Shown piece by piece: positions 10,650-20,671 of a stretch of DNA of 64,000 nt; position 1 is the first letter of the stretch, and every line of letters starts with the position of its first letter. The notes beneath the pieces were generated by a model. That model had not been told where the DNA came from, did no database searches, and saw only the letters and a list, made by a program, of their open reading frames with translations. Made by a program: the position numbers and the translations under genes. The DNA is from Peromyscus leucopus (Eukaryota; Chordata; Mammalia; Rodentia; Cricetidae): contig NC_051086.1 in NCBI RefSeq assembly GCF_004664715.2, positions 72,257,486 through 72,321,485 on the forward strand, read 5' to 3'.

Positions 10650-10935
10650 CCAAAAGAAGATAGTGTTTGGGTGGAAGGCCCACCTCGGCTGCATCTCTCT
10701 CTCTTTCCAGACCCTGCCTGTGAGAAAGCCAGCCAAGCAGCGGCTCCTCCCCTGGAGCTGCTCAAAGACCACGCCCACAGGGGATTTAAGCTCCACCCCA
10801 TAGCCTTGCCACGTGGTTTCCCCTCGGGGGTTTCTCGTCTTACCCTGGGACCACCCGGGAATGCTTTGCTGAGATTAAAACCTGGACTTTAATTTGGTTT
10901 GATTTGGCCTGATCTGATTTATTGTATCAGTGGAG
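10650..10935 (+). mobile_element. LTR-like remnant (possible ERV LTR)
   Basis: A GC-rich block with CACGCCCACAGGGGATTTAAG, GGGACCACCCGGGAATGC, an AGATTAAAACC polyadenylation-like region and an ACTTTAATTTGGTTTGATTT end resembles rodent ERV LTR R/U5 layouts. No clean terminal TG..CA or duplication was found. Confidence 0.4.
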
Positions 10936-10974
10936 TGTCCCACTACCGGGGGATATTATACTTATCAGAGAGTG

Positions 10975-11105
10975 GGCGTGGAAGGTCATCCCTGTAATCT
11001 CTGTGCCGGGAGGTTGAGGCCAGACCATCAAGAGTTCAAGAGATCAACCAGGGTGGAGAGAACCAACTCCCAGAACTCCACAGGTACAGCATGGCACATA
11101 TGTTC
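10975..11105 (+). mobile_element. B1-like head with B3-like tail
   Basis: GTGGGCGTGGAAGGTCATCCCTGTAATC resembles a degraded B1. GGTGGAGAGAACCAACTCCC resembles the 3' half of B3. It is either two overlapping old insertions or a chimeric SINE. Confidence 0.4.
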
Positions 11106-11109
11106 CTGC

Positions 11110-11198
<89 letters not shown>
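11110..11198. repeat. (CT)n(CA)n compound microsatellite
   Basis: About 48 bases of CT switch to 41 bases of CA. Confidence 0.95.
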
Positions 11199-11199
<1 letters not shown>

Positions 11200-11432
11200 C
11201 ACCACCAAAAATAATAAATAAAATGAGCTTTAACAATTAATTAAATAAAATTAACCTAAACTTTCTATTTCTTTTTAGAGGTAATGTAGTGCATTTCAGT
11301 ATTCCATGTCCATATTGATTCACTCTTTAATCCCATAGGAGGTTGTCACATGTTTCCTAAGCATTGGGCATTGTATTTGACACCAGACATAATCTACTCT
11401 CCATAAAGAAATTTTAAAATACAATAAATAAA

Positions 11433-11550
11433 GCCATGAAAGATGGTGCACACCTGTAATCCCAGCACTTGGGAGGCTGAGGCAGGAGGATTGTGAGTTC
11501 CAGGCCAACATGGGCTATACAATGAGACTCTGTCTCAAAAAACAAAACCT
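11433..11550 (+). mobile_element. B1: Proto-B1/B1-like SINE
   Basis: CACACCTGTAATCCCAGCACTTGGGAGGC, GGCCAACATGGGCTATACAATGAG and CTGTCTCAAAAAAC show a 7SL-derived monomer. Confidence 0.8.
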
Positions 11551-11552
11551 AA

Positions 11553-11720
11553 AGCCAGGCAGTGGTGGTGCATGCTTTTAATCCCAGCACTCAGGAGGCA
11601 GAGGCAGGTGGATCTCTGAGGCCAGCCAGGTCTACTGAGTGAGTTCCAAGACAGCCAGGGCTACACAAAGAAACCCTGACTCAAAAAAACCAAAAGTCAG
11701 ACCAAACCAAACAAAAAACA
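11553..11720 (+). mobile_element. B1: B1 SINE
   Basis: A second B1 follows directly: GCCAGGCAGTGGTGGTGCATGC, ACTCAGGAGGCAGAGGCAGG and GCCAGGGCTACACAAAGAAA, then an AACCAAAC-rich tail. It was probably inserted in the A-tail of the previous element. Confidence 0.88.
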
Positions 11721-11861
11721 ACCTAATAAATGTAATATCAACTGATGGATTATTATAACAAAGAACAATCAATTAAGTGCTTGTGACTTGTACACATGCT
11801 CTCTGTATTCACCTCATTTTACAGAAATCACCTAATTTAAGCCCAGGACCATTTCCTTGAC

Positions 11862-11929
11862 TTTTTGTTGTTGTCAATTTTTTGGAACAAAGTTTCTCTC
11901 TGTAGTCCTGCCTGTCCTGGAATTCACCA
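11862..11929 (-). mobile_element. B1: B1 SINE, 3' fragment
   Basis: TTTTTTGGAACAAAGTTTCTCTCTGTAG and CCTGTCCTGGAATTCAC are the right end of a reverse-strand B1. Confidence 0.6.
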
Positions 11930-12079
11930 AAGGTCTGTTGGTGTTCTTGAGAAAAATGAGCTGTCTTTGCATGGAGTTGGAACTGTTGGCTCGACAGTTA
12001 GTGATTCTGGAAAGCTGGAAGGATCTCCCAGTGTGGAGTTCAAAACCAGGCACAAGTAAAATTAAAACTGGAGATTAGT

Positions 12080-12268
12080 CAGGCCGTATGGTGCAGGCCT
12101 ATCATCCCAGCTACTTGGGAGGCCGAGGTAAGAGACTGAATGCTCAAGGCCTGCCCATGAAATTAATAAGACTCAATCTCATTAAACAGTCAAACACATG
12201 CCTGGGGCTCAGTGGTAGAGCACTTCCTACCATGTGTGAGGCCCTGGGTTCCACACGGGAAAAATAAA
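12080..12268 (+). mobile_element. B1-like plus ID-like SINE pair
   Basis: CATCCCAGCTACTTGGGAGGCCGAGG with AATAAGACTCAATCTCATTAAA is an old B1-type monomer. GGGGCTCAGTGGTAGAGCAC with GAGGCCCTGGGTTCCA from 12200 is an ID head and body with an A-rich end. Confidence 0.62.
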
Positions 12269-13775
12269 CAGCAGCTGATTTCTTCTCCACCTTTCAGCTA
12301 AGGTGAAGTGAAAACTTGGAGACTGCATCCTCATTCCGTGATATGAACACCTGGATCCAGATGTGCCTGAAGCTCTCCCACTCTCTGGGCTTCTCCGTCA
12401 CATGGTCTCAAGTTGGGATATCTCATACTTGCAGAAGAAAAAAAAAAATGATTGCAGTTAATTCGGAGACACAAGCATGTGACCTCATCACTGTTGTGCC
12501 AGTTAGGTGACAAGGGGGACAACACATGTGGGTATTTAAATTGTACCCAGACTGCACATAAGGTGAGATGTTTTTGATTCCTTCCCTTCCCCTTCCTTGG
12601 TCTGAAGTCTTCACCCTCAGAGAATCATGGGACATCAGTGTCAACACAGCCAACCAGTCATCCTTCACTGGGGCATAGGGACCAGACCCAAGGTCGTAAA
12701 CAATGCTTTCGAAGCTGTAATCTCAGGGAAAGGACAATAACAACAACAGTTACTCAGGTTCTGGAAAACGTCGCACCTCAGGTTTGCAAAGCCCTTGCAG
12801 CCAAATTAAATCTGACATCACTCCTCAGGTTGTCAGGGCACCACGGCAGCTTCTCCGACAGAATGAGCCCAAATACCGGAGGGCACTGTCTCTCGTGGGT
12901 CACAGTCGCCTACTGCACACCGCCTGGCTAATGGTGATTGAGCCTCCGGGATCGTGGGATGGAGAGTCGCAGACGCGGAGAACTCGGCACTCACACAGTG
13001 AAAGCAGGAGCTCAAACCTGACCTTGAGTTCTCCACTGCCGTCGTATCGTCTCCCTTCCACCGCCCAGGTCAGAAGGCGTTTGCAGGGTCCTGGCTGGGC
13101 CACTCCAGACTCAGCATGGAAGTTGGTCAGAGCAGCAATGTTCTTAAAACAAAGGGAACAGCTGGCATCAAGGTCATCACAAAAGGTTGTGTGTGATCCT
13201 CTCTGACAGAGACGACCCTGGCCACATCTGGGCAGAGGTGTGGCAGCGTAATCATTCAGGACATATGTTGATCGCCACACTGCTTGGCTCCTTGCCCGTG
13301 GGCACTTTGCCCTTCTCCACTGTTAAAGGTGACCACTACATTACACTACGCTGATGAGCAGGGCGAGGTCGTCTTTCCTCTCTAGAGGAGACGAAAAAGA
13401 AAAGGAATTTTCTCCCCTTGATAAATCTAAAGCTGTAATAAAGCAGAATTTAGATCTTTGGTGAATAATTCATGCTTATGCAAAAGGAAATTGAAAGACT
13501 TTCATTATATTTCATCTCTCTCTTACTGAGTTCTGGAAGCGGAGGTTCCTGGATTCTAGAGGTCCCCCCAGATTAACTCCCCTTTGGGAGTCCCTCATGT
13601 CACCCCCACCTCTTCAGGGAGCTTCATGTGGCTCCCCAAGCTGACCCAGGATGGAGACAGAGGCCAAAGGCAGGAGAGTCAGCTTCAGCAGCTGCCTGAA
13701 CTGTCCTCCCTCGAGGCTTCTGTGGGGTCCTCAAGACAACATTGTCATCCCCAACACCAAATGACAAAGAAAAAG
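12269..13775. other. Unassigned single-copy DNA, 1.5 kb
   Basis: No repeat is recognised over 1.5 kb, the longest such span in the left half. Frames of up to 140 codons on both strands at 12784-13280 overlap each other and lack domains. AT-rich 13400-13530 (octamer-like ATGCAAA, GGTGAATAATTCATG) looks like a possible conserved element. Confidence 0.45.
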
Positions 13776-14099
13776 CGGATTGGAAAGACAGCTCAGTGAG
13801 CAGGCTGCTTGTTGTGCGATTATGAGGACCTCAGTTTAGATCCCAGCACCTCTGTAAAAATTCTGGGCATGGCGCTGTTCATTTGTAATCTCAACGCTGG
13901 GGAGCCAAGATGGGCGGATCCTGGAAGCTCACTAGCCAGCCAATCTGGCTAAAATAGCAAGTGCCAGGTCCAGTGAGAGGCGGAAACTCAAAAACTAAGA
14001 TGGAAAGCAGTAGAGGAAGATGCCCAACATTGACTTTTGGCCTCCACATGCATAGATGGGCTAGTACACACATATGCACATACACATATACCACACACA
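13776..14099 (+). mobile_element. B4: B4 SINE, full length
   Basis: The ID-like head (GGAAAGACAGCTCAGTGAGC) is followed by a B1-derived middle (GTAATCTCAACGCTGGGGAGCC, CTCACTAGCCAGCCAATCTGG) and a B4 tail with TGGCCTCCACATGCATAGATGG. Confidence 0.8.
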
Positions 14100-14149
14100 G
14101 AACATTAGACCAAGAGCTCAGTCTTCTACCATGTATAAAACTCTGGCTA

Positions 14150-14362
14150 CTTTATTTTAGTTTTAATCATGTGTATGTGGTGAGGGGTATGTGCATATGA
14201 GTGCAGGTACTTATGGAGGTCAGAAGAGGGCGCTAGACTCATCCCCTGGAGCTGGAGTTACAAGTTGTTGTGAACCACATGACAAAGGTGCTGGGAACCA
14301 AATTGGGGTCCTCTGCAAGAGCAGTATGTGCTCTTATCCACTGAGCCATTTCCCTAATCCCC
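14150..14362 (-). mobile_element. B2: B2-type SINE
   Basis: Plus strand shows GAGGTCAGAAGAGGGCGCTAG, GGTGCTGGGAACCAAATTGG and TCCACTGAGCCATTTCCC, a reverse-strand B2. Confidence 0.85.
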
Positions 14363-14434
14363 TAGAATTAGCTCAAAAAGAGTTGCAAAGTAACATGCTG
14401 TGAAACTCCAAGATGAAATACAAGAGAAAACTAC

Positions 14435-14588
14435 TTTTTTTAAATTTACTTACTTGTTTATTTATTTAGTTGAAACAGGTCTTATTAGGTTACCTGGCAA
14501 GCCTTGAACTCCTGGTCTCACAGGCTCCTCTTCTCTTAGCCTCCACCAGTGACTGGGAAACAAGTGCATACCACTGCATCCAGCTGAT
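14435..14588 (-). mobile_element. B1: Diverged B1-like SINE
   Basis: TTGAACTCCTGGTCTCACAGGCTCC and GCATACCACTGCATCCAGCTG preserve a reverse 7SL-derived monomer of proto-B1 type. Confidence 0.55.
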
Positions 14589-14599
14589 AGAACTTTCAT

Positions 14600-14870
14600 A
14601 AAAAGCCTACTAAGTGTTCGTTGGTAGGCTGTAAGCATCCTGCTGAGTTTAGTGTTTTAACTTGGCATCAAGCAGTCTTGCTAAGCTTGTCTGTTATCTC
14701 TTAGTTGCTTATTTTTGCAAATTCTTTTGACTTTTTAAATGCAGACAGCGATGCCATTTTTGAATAGAGACAGTCTTATTTCCTCTTTTACAATCAATCC
14801 ATATACCTTTCACTTTTCTTGCTTTATTGCATTAGCAAGGAATTCATTGCCTTATGCCCCACTCTAGGAA
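14600..14870 (-). mobile_element. L1: Old L1 ORF2 fragment
   Basis: GAATAGAGACAGTCTTATTTCC, ATATACCTTTCACTTTTC and CTTGCTTTATTGCATTAGC follow the antisense of the L1 ORF2 reverse-transcriptase region. No frame is open. Confidence 0.55.
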
Positions 14871-15510
14871 TCAGGGTTTCTTTGACTGTTACTCTCTAAA
14901 TTTGTAGTAAGAGGGAAGCACTCTCCCAGTGGAAATTGATCCCCTGTCTCACTGGCAGCTTTCAATCTAGCTTTAACTTCTAAGGCTCTGGGTATCCCTT
15001 TGACGAAAGCTGGAGTCCAGTGTTTCAAAGTCAGTCCCAGGATGCATCCTTTAAGGCCTTGCCTTGTCTAGCACTTCAGGAGAAAGGTTAGAAATAGGTG
15101 GTGGGTGGAGTGGGTCTCAACAAAATGACCACACAGTCCTGCGTATTCTGGCAAGGCAGAAAGGGTCATTTCTGCGTACAGCTGCGTAGCTGGGCCAGGT
15201 CAGACTGGCAAGCACTCCCAGCAAGTGTCAGCTGAGTTTTCATTCCTGATGCAAAAGGATCCTGTGCCCCACTCTGAGTGGTCAGAGATCAGCCTCACAT
15301 TCTTTTGTGATTGGCTAAATTAAAGCAGCGACTTGAGAGAACATGAGGCAACCTTGAGCGTGTACCTTGACCTTAGAAAAACGCTGACCGGGGAGGCTCC
15401 CTGCCAAATGTGTCTTTACAGATTTCTTTAAAGATGGAGCGTCCTTTGTCTCGTTTAACCCTTTGCTAGAAAGGGCTGTGCATTTCATTTGCATTCCCAC
15501 ACACTGGATG
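14871..15510. other. Unassigned single-copy DNA
   Basis: No gene or repeat recognised in 640 bases. Confidence 0.45.
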
Positions 15511-15852
15511 CCTATTTTTTTTTTTTTTTTGTCTGTTTGGTTTTTGTTGTTGTTGTTGTTGGTTTGTTTTGGGGTTTTGGATTTTGTTTTTGTTGTTGAT
15601 GTGGTTGTTGTTGTTTTGTTTTATTTTGTTTTTCCAGACAGGATTTCTCCTTGTAGCCCTGGCTGTCTTGGATCTCACTCCGTGGACCAAGCTGGGCTCA
15701 AATTCAGAGATCCACCTGGCAGTGGTAGCGCAGGCTTTTAATCCCAGCACTCAGGAGGCAGAGGCAGGCGGATCTTTGTGAGTTCGAGGCCAGCCTGGTC
15801 TACAGAGTGAGATCCAGGACAGGCACCAAAACTACACAGAGAAACCTGTCTC

Positions 15853-15883
<31 letters not shown>

Positions 15884-15968
15884 CAAAACAAAACAAAAAA
15901 AAATTTCAGAGATCCACCTGCCTCTGCTTCCCTAGTGCTGGGATTAAAGGCGTTCACTCCCACACCTG
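15511..15968 (-). mobile_element. B1: B1 SINE split by another B1
   Basis: The reverse B1 runs from a T/TTG-rich tail (15517-15636) through GACAGGATTTCTCCTTGTAG to 15718. It resumes at 15921 with CCTCTGCTTCCCTAGTGC and ends at CACACCTGGCTGG. The halves are separated by the plus-strand B1 at 15719-15904. Confidence 0.88.
15719..15904 (+). mobile_element. B1: B1 SINE inserted in a B1, 16-bp TSD
   Basis: The insert starts GCAGTGGTAGCGCAGGC and ends in an (AAAAC)n tail. TTCAGAGATCCACCTG is duplicated exactly at 15703-15718 and 15905-15920, so this is a clean retroposition event in the opposite orientation to its host. Confidence 0.93.
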
Positions 15969-15975
15969 GCTGGTT

Positions 15976-16204
15976 GGGTTTTTTTAAAGATTTACTTTGA
16001 ACTACGTATGTGAACGTGTGTCTGAGTGTGGGTTTGTGCACGTGAGTGCAGTGCTGATACACACCAGGCTGGGGCTTCAGATCCATTGGAGCTGGGGTCA
16101 CAGGCAGTTTCGAGCCACCTGATGTGGGTGCTGGACACTGAACTCTGGTCCCCTACAAGAGCAGTAATTGCTCTTAACTATTGAGCCATTTCTTCAATCC
16201 TGCC
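15976..16204 (-). mobile_element. B2: B2-type SINE
   Basis: AAAGATTTACTTTGAAC, GAGCCACCTGATGTGGGTGC and TCTTAACTATTGAGCCATTTC show a reverse-strand B2 with an internal replaced segment. Confidence 0.82.
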
Positions 16205-16254
16205 CCCTGTTACTTTTTTTCCATCAGTATTTTGAAGCATTGGCCAAAAAATGT

Positions 16255-16385
16255 AAACATCCTTTGATATTCCATTCAGCCCCATAAAACAAAGGATGGA
16301 AATTAGTCTCCAAGTTTGCTTAACCTGTTTGGGTCATATAATTAAGAAATGGCAGGATTTGAACTCAGATCTATCAGGACAAGAA
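16255..16385 (+). mobile_element. MIR: MIR SINE remnant
   Basis: TTAGTCTCCAAGTTTGCTTAACC, CATATAATTAAGAAATGGCAGG and ATTTGAACTCAGATCTATC match the MIR core and 3' region (tRNA-derived, pan-mammalian). Confidence 0.55.
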
Positions 16386-16401
16386 AGAATGTTTTGGGTT
16401 T

Positions 16402-16423
16402 TGTTGTTGTTGTTGTTGTTGTT
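16402..16423. repeat. (TTG)n
   Basis: Seven TTG/TGT triplets. Confidence 0.85.
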
Positions 16424-17023
16424 TCCCTTTTGAACTGTACCACTACAGCTAGGAAAATCCAGCAACATTTCTCAAGCTCTGTGCAGACATATGAAATGCC
16501 TGGTGTGAAAGAATTCTAAAGTTTCCTTCAGCTGTCTAGAAGGCCAGACTGTGGCAAATGAGGAAATAGTGTTGTGTTTGTCCTCCAAACGGCCATGGAA
16601 CATCGGTCCTCCCATGTCCTGAAGCAGGTGCTGAGGTCAGAAGCCAGGAGTCTCTAATTATCGGTCCTGGTCCCCTCGGGCTCATTTGAATCATTCCAAC
16701 TAGGAACCAGAACTGCCAATATGGACTTTGGTTTTTGTTCACAAACTTACCCATTCATTTCTAGGTCAAGGAGACCAAGCCAGTTTGCCTCTGTGACCAC
16801 TCAGGAAGCCTGGGAGCCACCTGGAGATGGCTGATTCCTCAGGGGTGAAGGCGATACCCAAACAAATGTTTAAGATGGAAACAGATCCCATTAGAACCAC
16901 GACTGAAGGAAACCAGCAGCCAGGCCGTCCTTCATGAGCATTAACAAATGACATCTTGTTTAAGTTCTCAAGATATTAATTCTTCTAAGAGCCAGGACAT
17001 TTGAATTAAAGAAAGGCATCTCA
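16424..17023. other. Unassigned single-copy DNA
   Basis: Nothing recognised. Confidence 0.45.
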
Positions 17024-17036
17024 AAATGTCATTCTT

Positions 17037-17261
17037 GAGAGGCTGGAGAGCTCACTCAGCAGTGAAGAGCACTAGCTGCTCTCCCAGAGGACCCAGGTCC
17101 GATTTCCAACACCCACGCGGTTGCTCACAACCATCTGTAACTCCAGTTCCATGGGATCCAACTCCCTCCTGTGGCCTCCATGGACATGCATGTGGTACAC
17201 AGAGATACATGTGGGCAAAATACCCAGACTCATAAAACAATAAATAATTATAAAAAAATTT
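17037..17261 (+). mobile_element. B2: B2 SINE with TSD
   Basis: GAGAGGCTGGAGAGCTCACTC, GGACCCAGGTCCGATTTCCAAC and CTCACAACCATCTGTAACTCC lead to an AATAAATAATTAT tail. The flanks AAATGTCATTCTT (17024-17036) and AAACGTCATTCTT (17262-17274) differ at one base. Confidence 0.9.
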
Positions 17262-17299
17262 AAACGTCATTCTTAGGGGAATACCTAAAAGAATAGGAA

Positions 17300-17395
17300 A
17301 CAGTCAACATTTAACCATTCTGTCCCTAACACATAGACCAGTCCTGGCACATAGTAAGTTCTTAGTAAATATTTGGTGAATAAATTAACCAGTCT
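17300..17395 (+). mobile_element. L2: L2 3' end remnant
   Basis: CACATAGACCAGTCCTGGCACATAGTAAG followed by AGTAAATATTTGGTGAATAAAT is the hallmark of the L2 3' end. Confidence 0.55.
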
Positions 17396-17499
17396 TCACT
17401 ACCCTGTCTCTGTAGCTCCAACTCTTATTATTCTCCAAATACTCTACATGATAGCCAAACCAGGCTCTCCCGGAAGCCAGGCAAATCTAAGCATCCAAG

Positions 17500-17930
17500 C
17501 ATCCGGGGCCATCGTGTCCCTTAGCGTTCATCAGGGTCACAGAAATACCTGAGAGGAGCAACTTGGGGGTGAAAAAGACTTATTTTGCTTCACCGTTGTA
17601 GAGGTTCTGGTCTGTGGTTACTGGTCCCCATGGCTTTGGGCCTGAGCCAAAGCTGAACATAATAATAATAGAGAGGGTGTGGCCGTGCAGAGCTGCCCAT
17701 CTCCTGACAGACAGGAATGAGGAGTGGGAGAACACAAGATAGACCCTTCAAAGGCACCCCACCCCACCCACACCCCTATACCCTACTTCTTCCCACTGGG
17801 CATCACTTCCTAGAGTATCAGGTAACGACCAAAAATAATGAATCCATTGAGTCAATTGATCAATCCATTCATGAGGTCAAAACCCTTATGGTCCACTCAT
17901 TTCTAAAAAGCCCACCTCAGAACCCTGCTG
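17500..17930 (-). mobile_element. MaLR-like LTR remnant
   Basis: TCACAGAAATACCTGAGAGGAGC, GGACTTATTTTGCTTCACCG and CCATGGCTTTGGGCCTGAG follow a rodent LTR read in reverse. The right part is degraded around CCACTCATTTCTAAAAAGCCC. A relative lies at 23695-23970. Confidence 0.45.
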
Positions 17931-18731
17931 TACTGGTACCATACGCCTTTTGGAAGAATGCTTCCTATTCAAATTGTCACAGTCCTGTTGGTCTCTGCTT
18001 AGATGTTTTCTGAACATCTGTAAATCTGGGCACACTCTGACTCATCCTTTGAGACAAGCTAGTATGCATTTTTTTTAAAGTGACCCACAGTCCCAGTCCC
18101 TCAAACCTTGCGTTCCATAGCACCCTGAATAGCCATTTGTGGCAGCATCCTAAAGTCATTTATTGACAGCTTCCTTCTTGCACCAAGGGAACTGATTGGC
18201 CCTTCTTAAGTCCCCCTGTATCCTCTCTGTGCTTGGAGTATTATAGGTGATATTTGGGAGATAAGCGAGTAGCCAGATAATGAAGGATCAACGTACGGAT
18301 GGATGGATGCATGCATGCATGGATGCATGGATGTGGGCTGCACAGGGGCAATCTGAATCAAACTAGAGAGGGAGGGCAGCCATCGCTAACTGTTCAGACC
18401 CTTCTCTGGACTTGGCTGTGGGAAAGGCACGAGAAAAAGGAGGCAGAGCCTGTGGTCAGTGGCAAGGGTAGGAAATGGCTACAACACGATGCCCAGCCCT
18501 CTTCCTGAGGGGCGCTGCAGTACCTACTGGACCATGCAGAAAGCAAGTCTTCAAAGGGGGCGAGGAGCAGCAGAGGGTGCTAGAGATGACCCACCTGCAC
18601 AGGCGTCGCCTCCTACTGAGCCTGGACCAGCTGTGAAGATAGCATTCCAGTTTTTCTTCTCATCATTTCCCCTTTGCCGTTCAGTCCCCTTTGGCCCCCT
18701 CCTAACAGGAGCGTGTTTCATTGTGACCCCT
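17931..18731. other. Unassigned DNA with a short (GGAT)n
   Basis: Only an imperfect GGAT/GCAT run at 18295-18335 stands out. The rest has no repeat or gene signature. Confidence 0.45.
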
Positions 18732-18746
18732 AAGAATGATTGTCTT

Positions 18747-18967
18747 ACTTGGCTCAGTCTGGGAGGAAGGGACTGGACCTGCCTGGACTGAGTCTACCAG
18801 GTTGATCGCAGTCCTCGGGGGAGGATTTGCCCTGGAGGAGGTGGGAATGGGGGGTGGGCTGGGGTAAGGGGAGGGGGTGGGAGGGGGGAGAATAGGGGAA
18901 CCCGTGGCTGATAGGTAGAACTGAATGGTATTATAAAATAAAATAAATAAAATTAAAAAAAAAAAAA
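18747..18967 (+). mobile_element. L1: L1 3' UTR end of an L1-B1 chimera
   Basis: The segment contains CCTGGAGGAGGTGGGAATGG, a G-rich tract (18828-18895), CCGTGGCTGATAGGTAGAA and an AATAAATAAAATTAAA-type poly(A) end, the layout of a young muroid L1 3' UTR. It is 5'-truncated to ~220 bases. TAAGAATGATTGTCTT precedes it. Confidence 0.85.
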
Positions 18968-19101
18968 GGCACTCGGGAGGCAGAGTCAGGTGGATCTTTG
19001 TGAGTTCGAGGTCAGCCTGGTCTACAGAGCGAGATCCAGGAAAGGCGCAAAGCTATACAGAGAAACCCTGTCTCGAAAAACCAAAAAAAAAAAAAAAAAA
19101 A
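18968..19101 (+). mobile_element. B1: 5'-truncated B1 joined to the L1 poly(A)
   Basis: The B1 begins at GGCACTCGGGAGGCAGAG, lacking its first ~37 bases, and continues through AGGAAAGGCGCAAAGC to a 19-base A tail. AAGAATGATTGTCTT at 19102-19116 repeats 18732-18746 exactly, so L1 and B1 share one 15-bp duplication. Confidence 0.9.
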
Positions 19102-19116
19102 AAGAATGATTGTCTT

Positions 19117-19883
19117 TTCCACCTGGTTGGAATGACCTGTGCACTCTGGACCCTTGCTCAGCACCTGGTGCTCCTTGCCCAACATCTTTGTTCAGTTGTT
19201 TGCTGTGTCTGCAGCCAAGTCCATGTGGTGCATGGCCCTCTCCCTTGCCCTGAACAACGGAAGAAGTCTTGGGTCATAGTGTATACCTCTCTTGTGGATC
19301 TTTCTCAGACGGCAAGCCACTTTGAGCCCTGGATTGCCAGGATCTGTAGGGAATGTAAATCTAGGATCAGGTAAGGAAAAAAACAACAAGTATGGAGCCC
19401 ATGTTCCATGCAGCTATTACATGGCCTCATTCAATACCATCAGTCCTATGGTATTAGTACCATGGTTGGATAAGGACACTAGATGAATAACCTCGCTAAG
19501 GCCACTCAGCTGCCAGATACCAGATCTCAAGCCCAGTGAGAGCTGTCCAGTCAGTCAGCAGCTCAGCTCCTGCCGCCTTTCCATAACAATGGTCCTTCCA
19601 GTGAGCTGAGGCCACAGAGAGGCAGGAGGCACTTAGAATGTCCAAAGGGACATATGAATGTAAATCTGATGAAGGATGGTGTTCGAGGCAGAAGGGTCAA
19701 ACCTGGTCATGGGATTTCTTGGTTCCCTTCACACTAAGCTGGGAGACAGTAAGTGAGGGGGGGAAGAGCCCCAACAGGGAGGGGCTGGTGAAGAGTGGGC
19801 AAATACTCCATTCTAAACTAGAACTGGAGTTGGACCAGGGCCAGGATCCCCCACCTAGAGACAGAGATGCTGATGAATCATCA
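19117..19883. other. Unassigned DNA with a possible MIR remnant
   Basis: GGATAAGGACACTAGATGAATAACCTCGC and GGCCACTCAGCTGCCAG (19465-19545) resemble a MIR core weakly. ATCAGGTAAGG at 19367-19377 is donor-like but has no exon support. Confidence 0.4.
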
Positions 19884-20051
19884 GGGCCGGCATGGTGATT
19901 CTGTGGGGAAGAACACCTGCCACACAAGCCTGACAACCTGAGTTTGATCCCAGGGACCCACATGATAGAAGGAGAGAACCAACTTCCACAGCTGCCTTCT
20001 GATCTTCATGGATACACCATGGTAGATGTGTGCCCACTCCCATATATACAG

Positions 20052-20053
<2 letters not shown>
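19884..20053 (+). mobile_element. B3: B3 SINE
   Basis: GGGGAAGAACACCTGCC, AAGCCTGACAACCTGAGTTTGATCCC and GAAGGAGAGAACCAACTTCC define a B3. Its 3' end runs into the CA array. Confidence 0.85.

Positions 20054-20143
<90 letters not shown>
20054..20143. repeat. (CA)n and (GATA)n compound microsatellite
   Basis: CA at 20054-20082 is followed by about 14 GATA units at 20089-20143, growing from the B3 tail. Confidence 0.95.
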
Positions 20144-20385
20144 GAGGAGGATCACAGACTCATCCACCGGGATACTCCTGTGGGGCTGGGAAAGGTCTCA
20201 GGGTGGGGTCCAGATGTGGAAGCCAGCATCTCTAGAGAGGGATGAAGTTTGTTGGTTTGCTTTTCTCTATTTATCTTCAGTGCCTCTGCTGCCACGGCCA
20301 GCACACATCCCATTGCCTACAGTAAGGCAGCACTGGCCAGCTGTAGCCAAGTGTCTATCTGGGCAAAGTCACAGGCTAAATATCT

Positions 20386-20671
20386 TCATCCATCCATCAT
20401 TCATCCATCCACCCATCCATCCACCCACCCACCCACCCACCCATCCATCCATCCATCCATCCACCCATCCATCCATCTACCCATCCACCCACCCACCCAT
20501 CCATCCATCCATCCATCCATCCATCCATCATCCATCCATCCATCCATCCACCCATCCACCCACCCACCCATCCACCCACCCACCCATCCACCCATCCATC
20601 CACCCACCCACCCACCCACCCACCCATCCATCCATCCATCTATCCATCCATCCATCCATCCATCCATCTAT
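20386..20671. repeat. 286-bp (CCAT/CCAC)n tetranucleotide array
   Basis: Tetramers CATC, CACC and rare TATC alternate in runs, with a 3-base slip near 20529. All reading frames in it are open on both strands, giving spurious His-Pro and Gly-Trp repeat proteins. Confidence 0.97.

Noticed and set aside
10323..10892. 189-codon open frame
   Set aside because: No recognisable domain, no paralog known to me, and it overlaps an LTR-like block with another open frame on the opposite strand.
12784..13280. 140- and 126-codon frames on opposite strands
   Set aside because: Mutually overlapping, low-complexity in amino acid use, no domain. More likely chance in GC-rich single-copy DNA.
19367..19377. 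Splice donor ATCAG|GTAAGG suggesting an exon at 19.12-19.37 kb
   Set aside because: An isolated motif. The preceding frame has no conserved protein sequence and no convincing acceptor partner.
20386..20671. CRISPR-like regular repeats
   Set aside because: Tetranucleotide array with no spacers, in a eukaryotic context.
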